A stretch of DNA of 23,423 bases. Source: an uncultured Clostridia bacterium. Its GTDB lineage: Bacteria > Bacillota > Clostridia > Christensenellales > Aristaeellaceae. Location of the stretch: contig CAKUFI010000043.1 of NCBI GenBank assembly GCA_934647305.1, positions 1 through 23,423 of the forward strand. Direction: 5' to 3'. This document shows positions 13,841 to 20,320 of the stretch, piece after piece; position 1 is the first letter of the stretch, and each line of letters opens with the position of its first letter. A program made the position numbers and the translations under genes. The notes beneath the pieces were generated by a model. It saw only the letters and a program-made list of their open reading frames with translations, was not told the DNA's origin and did not search any database.

Positions 13841-13981
13841 ATGAACGTGAACGACTACGAGACGCAGACGACCGAACCCGGCGGGCGCGAGGCCATCTGG
13901 CAGATCATCCAGTCGAGCGCGGAGGAATGCGGCCTGAGCGACCCGCCTGAGGACGTGACTGAGGAATGGCGCGAGTGGTAG
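13841..13981 (+). CDS. Small acidic hypothetical protein
   Basis: 46 residues from ATG at 13841 with an AGGAG site 8 nt upstream. MNVNDYETQTTEPGGREAIW continues into a predicted helix (QIIQSSAEECGL) and an acidic end (EDVTEEWREW). A TTGACA box at 13773 lies upstream but its -10 partner is weak. It is followed by a terminator. I do not recognise it. Confidence 0.55.
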   Translation: MNVNDYETQTTEPGGREAIWQIIQSSAEECGLSDPPEDVTEEWREW

Positions 13982-14013
13982 GAGCCTGAAAAAGCAGACA
14001 TTTTCATACAGAA

Positions 14014-14050
14014 AAGAGGAACCGCCCGAGGGCGATTCCTCTTGTTTTTT
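14014..14050. terminator. Bidirectional terminator between small ORF and metG
   Basis: AAGAGGAA pairs with TTCCTCTT, with an inner CGCCC/GGGCG stem, then GTTTTTT on the plus strand and TTTTCTG on the minus strand. Confidence 0.88.
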
Positions 14051-14055
14051 GGGGG

Positions 14056-16041
14056 TTAGCCCACTTCCACGCCGGAGGGCATGTCGCCGTCCACGGTCAG
14101 CAGGCGCAGGTGGTTGTGCTCGTCGTCGCAGGCGCACAGCAGCATGCCCTCGGACAGCACGCCGCGCATCTTGCGGGGCGCGAGGTTCTTCACCAGGATG
14201 ACGGTCTTGCCGACCATCTCCTCGGGCGCGTAGTGCTGGGCGATGCCGCTGACCACGGTGCGGGTTTCCTCGCCCACCTGCAGCGTCTCCTTGAGCAGCT
14301 TGTCGCTCTTGGGCACGCGCTCGCAGGCGATGACCTTGGCCGTCACCAGCTTGACCCTGTTCACCTCGTCGATGGTGATCAGGCCGGCATTCTCCTCATC
14401 CTCGGCCTTCTCTTCCTTCGCCTCGGGCTGGGCAGGCGCCTTGGCGGCGGCTTCCTTCGCGGCAGCCTCGCGCTCGGCGGCGATGGACTCCAGCTCCTTC
14501 TTCACGTCGTAGCGCGGGAAGAGCGGCGCGCCCTTATGCACCACGGTGCCGGGCAGGATGCCGCCGAAGGTCTGGATGGACTCCCAGGTCTTGAGCGCCG
14601 GGTCGGTCACGCCCAGCTGCTCGAAGATGCGCTCGGGGGTGTTGGGCATCGTCGGGCCGACGGCCACCGCGATGGCGCGCACGCACTCGGCCAGGTAGTA
14701 CATGACGGTCTTCAGGCGGGGCAGGCCGTTTTCGCTCTTGCCCAGCACCCAGGGCTGGGTCTGGTCGATGTAGCGGTTGCAGTCGCCCACCAGCTTCCAG
14801 ATCTCGGCCAGGGCGCTCGAGAACTGCAGCTCGTTCATGCTCTTCTCGACCAGCGCGGGCATGCTCTCGAAGCGCTCGCGCAGCGCGGCCTCCAGCTCGG
14901 TCTCCTCGCCTCTCTCAGGCAGCGCGCCGCCGAAGTACTTTTCGATCATCGCCACCGTACGGGAAACCAGGTTGCCCAGGTCGTTGGCCAGGTCGGAATT
15001 CGTGCGGTTGAGCAGCGCCTCGTTGGTGTAGTTGCCGTCCGAGCCGAAGGGCATCTCGCGCATGAGGTAATAGCGCAGGGTATCCACGCCGTAGCGCGCC
15101 ACGATCGGGCCGGGATATTCAACGTTGCCCTTGGACTTGCTCATCTTGTCGCCGCCGAAGAGCAGCCAGCCGTGGCCGAATACCTGCTTGGGCAGCGGCA
15201 GGCCCAGCGCGTGCAGCATGATGGGCCAGTAGATGGTGTGGAAGCGCACGATTTCCTTGCCCACCAGGTGCACGTCGGCCGGCCAATACTTCCTGAACAG
15301 CTCGTCGTGATCGGTGCCGTAGCCCAGGGCGGTGATGTAGTTGGACAGCGCGTCGATCCAGACGTAGACCACGTGCTTGGGGTCAAAGTCCACCGGCACG
15401 CCCCACTTGAAGCTGGTGCGGCTGACGCACAGGTCCTGAAGGCCGGGGCGCAGGAAGTTGGTCAGCATCTCGTTGGCGCGGGAGGTGGGCTGAATGAAGT
15501 CCGGATGCGTCTCGATGTAGTCGATCAGCCAGTCCTGATACTTGCTCATGCGGAAGAAGTAGCTTTCCTCCTTCATGGGCTTGACCGGCCGGCCGCAGTC
15601 GGGACAGCAGCCGTCCTTGACCTGCGTGGGCGTCCAGAAGGACTCGCAGGGGGTGCAGTACAGGCCCTCGTATTCGCTCTTGTAGATGTCGCCCTGCTCA
15701 TAGAACTTCCGGAAGATCTTCTGCACAATCTTCATGTGGCGCTCGTCCGTGGTGCGGATGAAGTCGTCGTACTCGATGTTCATCAGCTTCCACAAATCCT
15801 TGGTCTCCGCCACGATCTTGTCCACGAACTGCTGCGGCGTGACGCCCGCCTGCTTCGCCTTCTCCTCGATCTTCTGGCCGTGCTCGTCGGTGCCGGTCAG
15901 GAAGAAGGTGTCGTAGCCGGTCTGCTTCTTGAAGCGGGTCAGCGTGTCGGCCGCCACCGTGGTGTAGGTGTGGCCGATGTGCATGTTGCCGCTGGGGTAG
16001 TAGATGGGCGTGGTGATGTAAAAGGTCTTCTTCTCGCTCAT
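14056..16041 (-). CDS. metG: Methionyl-tRNA synthetase
   Basis: 661 residues from the ATG at 16041 with an AGGGAGGA site. Charges tRNA-Met. HIGH lies at 21-24 (GNMHIGHTYTT), FLTGTDEHGQK near 47, the zinc-binding cysteine pairs near 128/131 (CTPC) and 144-147 (CPDC), and KMSKS near 299 (GGDKMSKSKGN). After an anticodon-binding helical domain and an Ala/Glu-rich linker (about 520-550), a C-terminal tRNA-binding domain of the Trbp111/EMAPII type runs to the end (DEVNRVKLVTAKVIACE and KMRGVLSEGMLLCA). Translation upstream in the same frame is leader RNA, not protein. Expression is controlled by a T-box. Confidence 0.97.
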   Translation of the reverse strand: MSEKKTFYITTPIYYPSGNMHIGHTYTTVAADTLTRFKKQTGYDTFFLTGTDEHGQKIEEKAKQAGVTPQQFVDKIVAETKDLWKLMNIEYDDFIRTTDERHMKIVQKIFRKFYEQGDIYKSEYEGLYCTPCESFWTPTQVKDGCCPDCGRPVKPMKEESYFFRMSKYQDWLIDYIETHPDFIQPTSRANEMLTNFLRPGLQDLCVSRTSFKWGVPVDFDPKHVVYVWIDALSNYITALGYGTDHDELFRKYWPADVHLVGKEIVRFHTIYWPIMLHALGLPLPKQVFGHGWLLFGGDKMSKSKGNVEYPGPIVARYGVDTLRYYLMREMPFGSDGNYTNEALLNRTNSDLANDLGNLVSRTVAMIEKYFGGALPERGEETELEAALRERFESMPALVEKSMNELQFSSALAEIWKLVGDCNRYIDQTQPWVLGKSENGLPRLKTVMYYLAECVRAIAVAVGPTMPNTPERIFEQLGVTDPALKTWESIQTFGGILPGTVVHKGAPLFPRYDVKKELESIAAEREAAAKEAAAKAPAQPEAKEEKAEDEENAGLITIDEVNRVKLVTAKVIACERVPKSDKLLKETLQVGEETRTVVSGIAQHYAPEEMVGKTVILVKNLAPRKMRGVLSEGMLLCACDDEHNHLRLLTVDGDMPSGVEVG

Positions 16042-16336
16042 GTCCTGATTCCTCCCTGCATGTTTGCTGTACAAAAAAAGCCGCCCGCTCGCTCGCTGCG
16101 AGGGACGCCTGAAGGCGCGGTACCACCCTGCTTCTCTCCTCCCGTTGCCGGAAAGGGACTCATGGCCGACCGGGTGATCGGCTGTGCGGATAACGGTGCC
16201 TGCCGTCCGCGGCTTGCGCCTGCTCGCCGCGAAAGCTCGGGAGCCATGTTCGCCCCGCCTCCGTCCGCCGGCTTGCACCCTCCCGGCTCGCTGATCGACT
16301 TCACGCGGAGCTACTCTTTCCTTCATCGCCTCATAT
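16042..16336 (-). promoter_or_regulatory. T-box leader of metG
   Basis: From a predicted start near 16336 the RNA contains the Stem I element GGAAAGAGTA, a GAAC-ATG-G stretch whose ATG (16245-16247) fits a methionine specifier, and the T-box core CAGGGTGGTACCGCGCC (16114-16130). A terminator stem follows (GCGTCCCTCGC with GCGAGCGGGCGGC) and a run of seven T (16073-16079). Uncharged tRNA-Met should stabilise the antiterminator and turn metG on. The specifier assignment is by position and should be folded. Confidence 0.88.
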
Positions 16337-16342
16337 ATTCGC

Positions 16343-16371
16343 ATTATAGCGCCGTTTGCCTCCGCTGTCAA
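16343..16371 (-). promoter_or_regulatory. Sigma-A promoter of metG
   Basis: TTGACA (16366-16371), 17-nt spacer, TATAAT (16343-16348) on the minus strand. Confidence 0.9.
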
Positions 16372-16434
16372 GTTATTTCTTGCCTGATCGCAGCCGCGCT
16401 CAGGCTCTCCGGGGGAGGGGGCGCGGCGCGCCCT

Positions 16435-16500
16435 CAGCTTGTCAAAAAAGGTTTTGACAAGCTGGTGGACGAGGAAGCACGCTCCCCGCCACTGCCGCCC
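16435..16500 (+). repeat. Dispersed palindromic repeat, family D, copy 2
   Basis: CAGCTTGTCA (16435-16444) pairs with TGACAAGCTG (16455-16464), then GAAGCACGCTCCCC. It matches 9614-9680 in layout and most bases. It starts a 290-nt gene-free stretch that also holds small A/T-rich hairpins (AAAAATC/GATTTTT at 16515-16531 and others to about 16606). Confidence 0.68.
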
Positions 16501-16635
16501 TCTCCAGTCTCCGCTAAAAATCAAAGATTTTTCGGGCGCGGAGCCTGCAAGGAAACGATTTTTTCTCTGGAAAATGGGATTTTCCGGCGAAAAAATCGCC
16601 CCGTGCCCACCGTACATGCCGCTGGGCACGATTGA

Positions 16636-16687
16636 AAGTTCGAAAGGGCTGCGGCCCTCTCGAGCTCTCCCGAGTTTTTTGACAGTC
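16636..16687 (+). repeat. Dispersed repeat, family E, copy 1
   Basis: About 52 bases, from AAGTTCGAAAGGGCTGCGG to TTTTTTGACAGTC, recur in inverted orientation at 23371-23423 with only a few differences. The element contains a GGGCTGCGGCCC palindrome and a T6 run. Confidence 0.85.
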
Positions 16688-16723
16688 TGGGGGCGCGGTC
16701 CCCCCTCTCCCCCGCCCCCTCGC

Positions 16724-18190
16724 TTATTCGTAGGGCTGCACGTCGTGCCCCGCGTAGTCGGAGATGGTCTCGAGCTGCGCCACGAGATACTCGTCCAGGC
16801 GGCTGCCCGAAGCCTGATCGATGGCGGCTGCGAAGTCGGCAATCGAAGCGATCCCGCCCGCGTTCGCCTGCACATAGAGCCTGAGCCCGTCGAAAAACGC
16901 CTCGTCGCCCATGGTCTCGCGCAGCTCGTGCATCACGGCCACACCGCGGTCGAGCACGATCGTCGCGAACTCGCTCCTCGACGTAAACCGGTCGGCGGCG
17001 CTGTCCACGTTGAGCCCGCCGGGGATGGTGATCCTCAGCGCGGGCACGGCCTGGGCGTTGAGCTGCTTCAGGTACGCCTTGTACCCCTGCGCGTGCTCGG
17101 TGAACAGCAGCGACGCGTATTCGCTCAGCGTGGCCTGCAGCCAGGGCTCGCGCACCGGGTTGCTGCCGACCAGGCCGCCGAACCACTGCCTGGCCAGCTG
17201 CCGCGCAAGCTCCGTCTTCAGCTCGCCGCGCTTCTTCCAGGAAAACAGCTCCGCGTTCAGGCTGACAACGCCCGCCGCCGAATCGCTCTCGACCAGGCAA
17301 TCGCTCTGCGTCACGGTCAGCGTGTCGTAGGGATACGCGCCGAACCACTCCCCATAGGCCTCGAGCACCTGCGCGGCGGTTTCGCGGACGGCCTTCGCGG
17401 CGGACGCGCTGCCTGAAACCACCCTCAGCGTCACCCCGTCCAGGTCGTACACGTACTCTTTGTATTTGCTCAGCACCAGCGCAATTTCGCGCACGTTTTC
17501 AGCCTGAATCCGCCAGGAAACGCGCCCGTTCTGCTCGTCGATGTTCTCCGGTGTGCCGAAGCAGGCCACGCGGTACTCACTCGGCGCCTCGAGCGTGACC
17601 GTGTAGTCGCTCATGGCCGCGAAGTACGCGTCGCACACCGAGCTCATCGCGCCCAGCACGTAGTCGTCGGTCGCCGGGTCGAACACGCACAGTGCCGGAT
17701 AAAAGGCGTTCAGCCGCCAGGTATTCCCCGCGCCCAGCATGCCCTCGACCTCGGGCAGCAGCAGATAATAGGTAAACTGCACCTGCACGCTTTCGCCCGC
17801 CTTCAACTCGCAGGCCACCCGCATGAAGCACTCGCTCTCACCCTGCATGCCCCACTGCGCGCTCTCGCCGTTTACCCGCACCGACACAAAGTCGATCCCG
17901 CCCGGCGCAAAGCCGTGCGTATAGGGCTGATCGTCCGCGTCGAAGGGCACGCTCTGCTGCCGCCTGAGCATGTTGGCGTACACCTGAAACATCAGATAGC
18001 TCAGCGGCCGCCCGGTGTCGTTGGTATAAGTGACCTGCTGATGAACCAGCAGGCTTTGCTCGTTCTCCAGCAGGCTCATGTGCAGTTCGTAGCTCGGCCG
18101 CGACTCGCTTTCCTCCGCCCGCGCGCCTGAAGGCGCCAGGCACAAAAGCAGCGCAAGCGTCATCGCGAGTATCCGCCTGATTCCGTTCAT
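16724..18190 (-). CDS. M1-aminopeptidase-like protein lacking zinc ligands
   Basis: 488 residues with a cleavable signal (RILAMTLALLLCLAPSGARA, about residues 5-24), so it is exported. The N-terminal beta domain (VTYTNDTGRPLSYLMFQVYANML) and the later fold follow gluzincin M1 peptidases. Where M1 enzymes have HExxHxWFG it reads RQLARQWFGG (about 331-340): both His and the Glu are replaced. The third ligand (W-L-N-E-G) is also lost: the site reads WLQATLSEY. The GAMEN-type motif is absent. It is therefore most likely a non-catalytic binding or sensing protein; the related role is not known. It starts after a GGAGG site, 13 nt from the preceding small ORF. Confidence 0.82.
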   Translation of the reverse strand: MNGIRRILAMTLALLLCLAPSGARAEESESRPSYELHMSLLENEQSLLVHQQVTYTNDTGRPLSYLMFQVYANMLRRQQSVPFDADDQPYTHGFAPGGIDFVSVRVNGESAQWGMQGESECFMRVACELKAGESVQVQFTYYLLLPEVEGMLGAGNTWRLNAFYPALCVFDPATDDYVLGAMSSVCDAYFAAMSDYTVTLEAPSEYRVACFGTPENIDEQNGRVSWRIQAENVREIALVLSKYKEYVYDLDGVTLRVVSGSASAAKAVRETAAQVLEAYGEWFGAYPYDTLTVTQSDCLVESDSAAGVVSLNAELFSWKKRGELKTELARQLARQWFGGLVGSNPVREPWLQATLSEYASLLFTEHAQGYKAYLKQLNAQAVPALRITIPGGLNVDSAADRFTSRSEFATIVLDRGVAVMHELRETMGDEAFFDGLRLYVQANAGGIASIADFAAAIDQASGSRLDEYLVAQLETISDYAGHDVQPYE

Positions 18191-18203
18191 ACCGATTCCT
18201 CCG

Positions 18204-18296
18204 TCAGCCCATGCCCAGCACAGCCGACACGATCGTTCCCAGCACCAGCAGCACCGCCAGCGCGAGACAGAGTATGCGAACCCACTTCCTGGTCAT
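18204..18296 (-). CDS. Thirty-residue single-pass membrane peptide
   Basis: MTRKWVRILCLALAVLLVLG and then TIVSAVLGMG: a basic start followed by one hydrophobic helix of about 22 residues. Its ATG overlaps the dus stop codon (ATGA) and its stop is 13 nt before the start of the M1-like gene, so it is translated in a coupled run. The exact function is unknown. Confidence 0.7.
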   Translation of the reverse strand: MTRKWVRILCLALAVLLVLGTIVSAVLGMG

Positions 18297-19276
18297 GCCT
18301 CTTCCTCCTCCAGTTCCTTCAGATAGCCGTAAAGCAGCTCCCTCATGCCCTGCATGTCGCTCACCTGCTGGATGGCCGCCCGCAGCCGGCTGCATCCGCG
18401 CATGCCCTGCATGTACCAGGCCAGGTGCTTTCTCATTTCAAGCGGCGCGGCCTTCTCGCCCTTGAGCCCGCACAGCAGCTGCGCATGGCGAAGCGCCGTC
18501 TCGACCCGTTCGCGCGGCGTGGGCGGGGTATAGGTTTCCCCGCGATACGCGCAGGCGATTTCCCGAAAGATCCAGGGATTGCCCTGCGCGGCCCGCCCCA
18601 CGGCGCACGCGTCGCACCCGGTTTCCCGCCGCATACGCGCCTCGTCCGCCGCCGAGCGCACGTCTCCGTTGCCCACGACCGGCACGCTCACCGCTTCCTT
18701 CACCCGGCGAATCACGTCCCAGTCGGCGCGGCCCAGGTACTGCTGCTCGCGCGTGCGGCCGTGCACAGTGATCATCGCCGCGCCGCAGTCCGCCAGGCGC
18801 TTCGCCATCTCGACCGCGTTTATGGACTGTTCGTCCCACCCGGCGCGGATCTTGACCGTCACCGGCTTATCCGTCGCCTTCGCCATCGCCGAAACAATGC
18901 GCCCGGCCAGCTCAGGCTCCTTCATCAGCGCGCTGCCCTCGCCGTTGCCCACGATCTTGTGCGCGGGGCAGCCCATGTTCACGTCGAAAAACTCAAACCC
19001 CAGGCCGCTGAGCTGACCGACTGCCTCGGCCATCAGCGCCGGCTCGCGCCCGAACAGCTGCAGCCCCACAATCCCCTCCGCGTCGTCGCGCGCGAGCAGC
19101 TCCCGCGTGGCGCGGCAGTCGCGCGGGGCGTAGAGGAATCCCTTGGCGCTCATCATTTCGCTCACGCAGAAGGCCGCGCCCATCTCGTGGCACAGCCTGC
19201 GCATGCTCCGGTCGGACACCCCGGCCATCGGGGCGAGCGCCGCGCCCTGACCCACCTGCACGCTTCCGATGCGCAT
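18293..19276 (-). CDS. dus: tRNA-dihydrouridine synthase
   Basis: 327 residues from the ATG at 19276 (MRIGSVQVGQGAALAPMAGV). Reduces uridines in the tRNA D-loop using FMN and NADPH. The TIM barrel shows APMAGVSDRSMRRLC, FDVNMGCPAHKIVGNGEGSAL with the catalytic Cys near 99, VTVKIRAGWDE, ITVHGRTREQQYLGRADW and PVVGNGDVRSAADEA, followed by a C-terminal helical domain with RKHLAWYMQGM. This pattern is the DusB-type subgroup of Firmicutes. An in-frame extension further upstream belongs to another gene's coding region. The start is 2 nt after the stop of the preceding gene. Confidence 0.95.
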   Translation of the reverse strand: MRIGSVQVGQGAALAPMAGVSDRSMRRLCHEMGAAFCVSEMMSAKGFLYAPRDCRATRELLARDDAEGIVGLQLFGREPALMAEAVGQLSGLGFEFFDVNMGCPAHKIVGNGEGSALMKEPELAGRIVSAMAKATDKPVTVKIRAGWDEQSINAVEMAKRLADCGAAMITVHGRTREQQYLGRADWDVIRRVKEAVSVPVVGNGDVRSAADEARMRRETGCDACAVGRAAQGNPWIFREIACAYRGETYTPPTPRERVETALRHAQLLCGLKGEKAAPLEMRKHLAWYMQGMRGCSRLRAAIQQVSDMQGMRELLYGYLKELEEEEA

Positions 19277-19278
19277 CG

Positions 19279-19845
19279 TCAGCTCACCGGCGCCGGGATG
19301 GGCGAGGCGGTCGGCTCGGCCGTCGGCTCCACGATGATCTGCGTCTGCCTCAGGCCCGCGATCTTCCACTGGCCACTGATCCGCTTGAGCGTGACCACGT
19401 ACCTGCCGCCGTACCAGGCGGGCGGGTTGGCCGATTCGACCTGCTTGCTCTTGCCGCTCTTGACCTTGCCGTTGATCTTCGGGATCTTTTCCACGATCGT
19501 GGCGGTGGCGGTGCTGTCCCAGGGCCAGGCCCACATGCTCTCCATCGACACCTGATACGTGAAGCCGGTCACGTTGTAGTTGACATAGGGCGACTGGTCG
19601 GACAGGCCGATGCGCAGCGTCTCGTCGTTCATCAGGAAATCGCTGGTAAAGTAGTTAGTCAGCGTGTCCGCGTTTTTCTGGGTCAGGATCACCGACGCGC
19701 GCTGCTGCATGCCGTCGCGAAGCAGCAGGTAGATGTTCGAGGTGTCCATCGACAGGTAAAACGCCAGGATCAGCAGGCCCGCCACCACGCTGAGGATAAT
19801 CAGCCTTGTGGCGATGTACCACAGCAGTCTGCAAATATACTTCAA
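19279..19845 (-). CDS. Membrane-anchored hypothetical protein
   Basis: 188 residues from a TTG at 19845 (no in-frame ATG or GTG; AGGAAG lies about 10 nt upstream). A single membrane segment spans about residues 12-32 (TRLIILSVVAGLLILAFYLSM). The extracytoplasmic part has an NTF2/SnoaL-like feel (NADTLTNYFTSDFLMNDETL; then GGRYVVTLKRISGQWKIAGL), a fold that often binds ligands or partner proteins, but I could not verify it. The C-terminus is a Thr/Pro-rich tail (EPTAEPTASPIPAPVS). It opens the dus/peptide/M1-like run, so these four may be linked functionally at the envelope. Confidence 0.72.
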   Translation of the reverse strand: MKYICRLLWYIATRLIILSVVAGLLILAFYLSMDTSNIYLLLRDGMQQRASVILTQKNADTLTNYFTSDFLMNDETLRIGLSDQSPYVNYNVTGFTYQVSMESMWAWPWDSTATATIVEKIPKINGKVKSGKSKQVESANPPAWYGGRYVVTLKRISGQWKIAGLRQTQIIVEPTAEPTASPIPAPVS

Positions 19846-19983
19846 AACGCGTACACTTCCTCACACTTTGTCTTAAACCAGTTCACATCGCAGGCTCCCA
19901 TGCCTGCGCTCGCCGCCTGTAACGCCGCCCGATGGGGTTCGCAGCTCTTGTGGGGCAATAGCCCCGAGTTTTCAGACCACGAA

Positions 19984-20018
19984 GAATCTGGAGGCTTTAA
20001 TCTATGGCCGACAGATTC
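19984..20018 (+). repeat. TATG-loop hairpin, copy 1
   Basis: GAATCTG/CAGATTC outer stem, tandem G-A mismatch, GGC/GCC inner stem, loop TTTAATCTATG (19996-20006). Confidence 0.7.
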
Positions 20019-20060
20019 GCTTGGCCAGCGCCTGCAGGTGGGTGCAGGCACTGCCTGCCG

Positions 20061-20165
20061 AACCCCTCCGTCGCTTTCAGCGACAGCTCCCCTTTCAGGT
20101 GAGCCCTGAGCACGCCCCGTGCCTCCCCTGAAAGGGGAGGGATCCGCGAAGCGGACGGAGGGGTT
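20061..20165 (+). repeat. Cruciform-like inverted-repeat element, family C, copy 1
   Basis: Outer AACCCCTCCGTC (20061-20072) pairs with GACGGAGGGGTT (20154-20165). Side hairpins GTCGC/GCGAC and TCCGC/GCGGA, and an inner CTCCCCTTTCAGG with CCTGAAAGGGGAG complete it. The element recurs at 23288-23368. Confidence 0.82.
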
Positions 20166-20175
20166 CACAAACGCA

Positions 20176-20210
20176 GAATTTGGGAACTTCAATCTATGGT
20201 TCCCGAATTC
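20176..20210 (+). repeat. TATG-loop hairpin, copy 2
   Basis: 12-bp stem GAATTTGGGAAC/GTTCCCGAATTC with one G-T pair, loop TTCAATCTATG (20188-20198). Confidence 0.8.
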
Positions 20211-20223
20211 GTCGCCTAAACCG

Positions 20224-20320
20224 GCGGTAGCAACCGGGTGCAGGCTCAGCCTGCCGGCAGCAGTTGGCCGTCGGCCCTGCCGACCCGGCGCTAGCAGTTG
20301 GAGCCGGGAACTGCCCGGTC
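20224..20320 (+). repeat. Linker/short-palindrome array, left side
   Basis: Linkers CGGCAGCAGTTGG (20255-20267) and CGCTAGCAGTTGG (20289-20301) alternate with GCAGGC-TCA-GCCTGC (20240-20254), GTCGGC-CCT-GCCGAC (20270-20284) and CCGGGAACTGCCCGG (20304-20318). The array extends into the 3' end of the rhamnosidase gene, whose stop codon TAG (20291-20293) is inside it. Confidence 0.78.

Larger units (their letters stand above)
19846..20290. other. Gene-free interval with hairpin array
   Basis: About 445 bases without a gene. Besides the repeats listed separately it has two further small palindromes, GCAGGC-TCCCAT-GCCTGC near 19893-19910 and GGGGCAATAGCCCC near 19955. An open frame here mostly reads through repeats (NPSVRFADPSPFRGG) and is not a gene. 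No clear promoter for the gene at 19845 was found. Confidence 0.65.

Noticed and set aside
14110..16635. Plus-strand open frame of about 840 codons opposite metG
   Set aside because: metG has all catalytic motifs on the other strand, so this is an antisense shadow in GC-rich DNA.
16042..16875. N-terminal extension of metG
   Set aside because: It reads through the T-box leader; the ATG at 16041 has the ribosome site and the family start.
19842..20192. Minus-strand open frame of 116 codons
   Set aside because: Its sequence is translated repeat (NPSVRFADPSPF) and overlaps a hairpin array, with no ribosome site.
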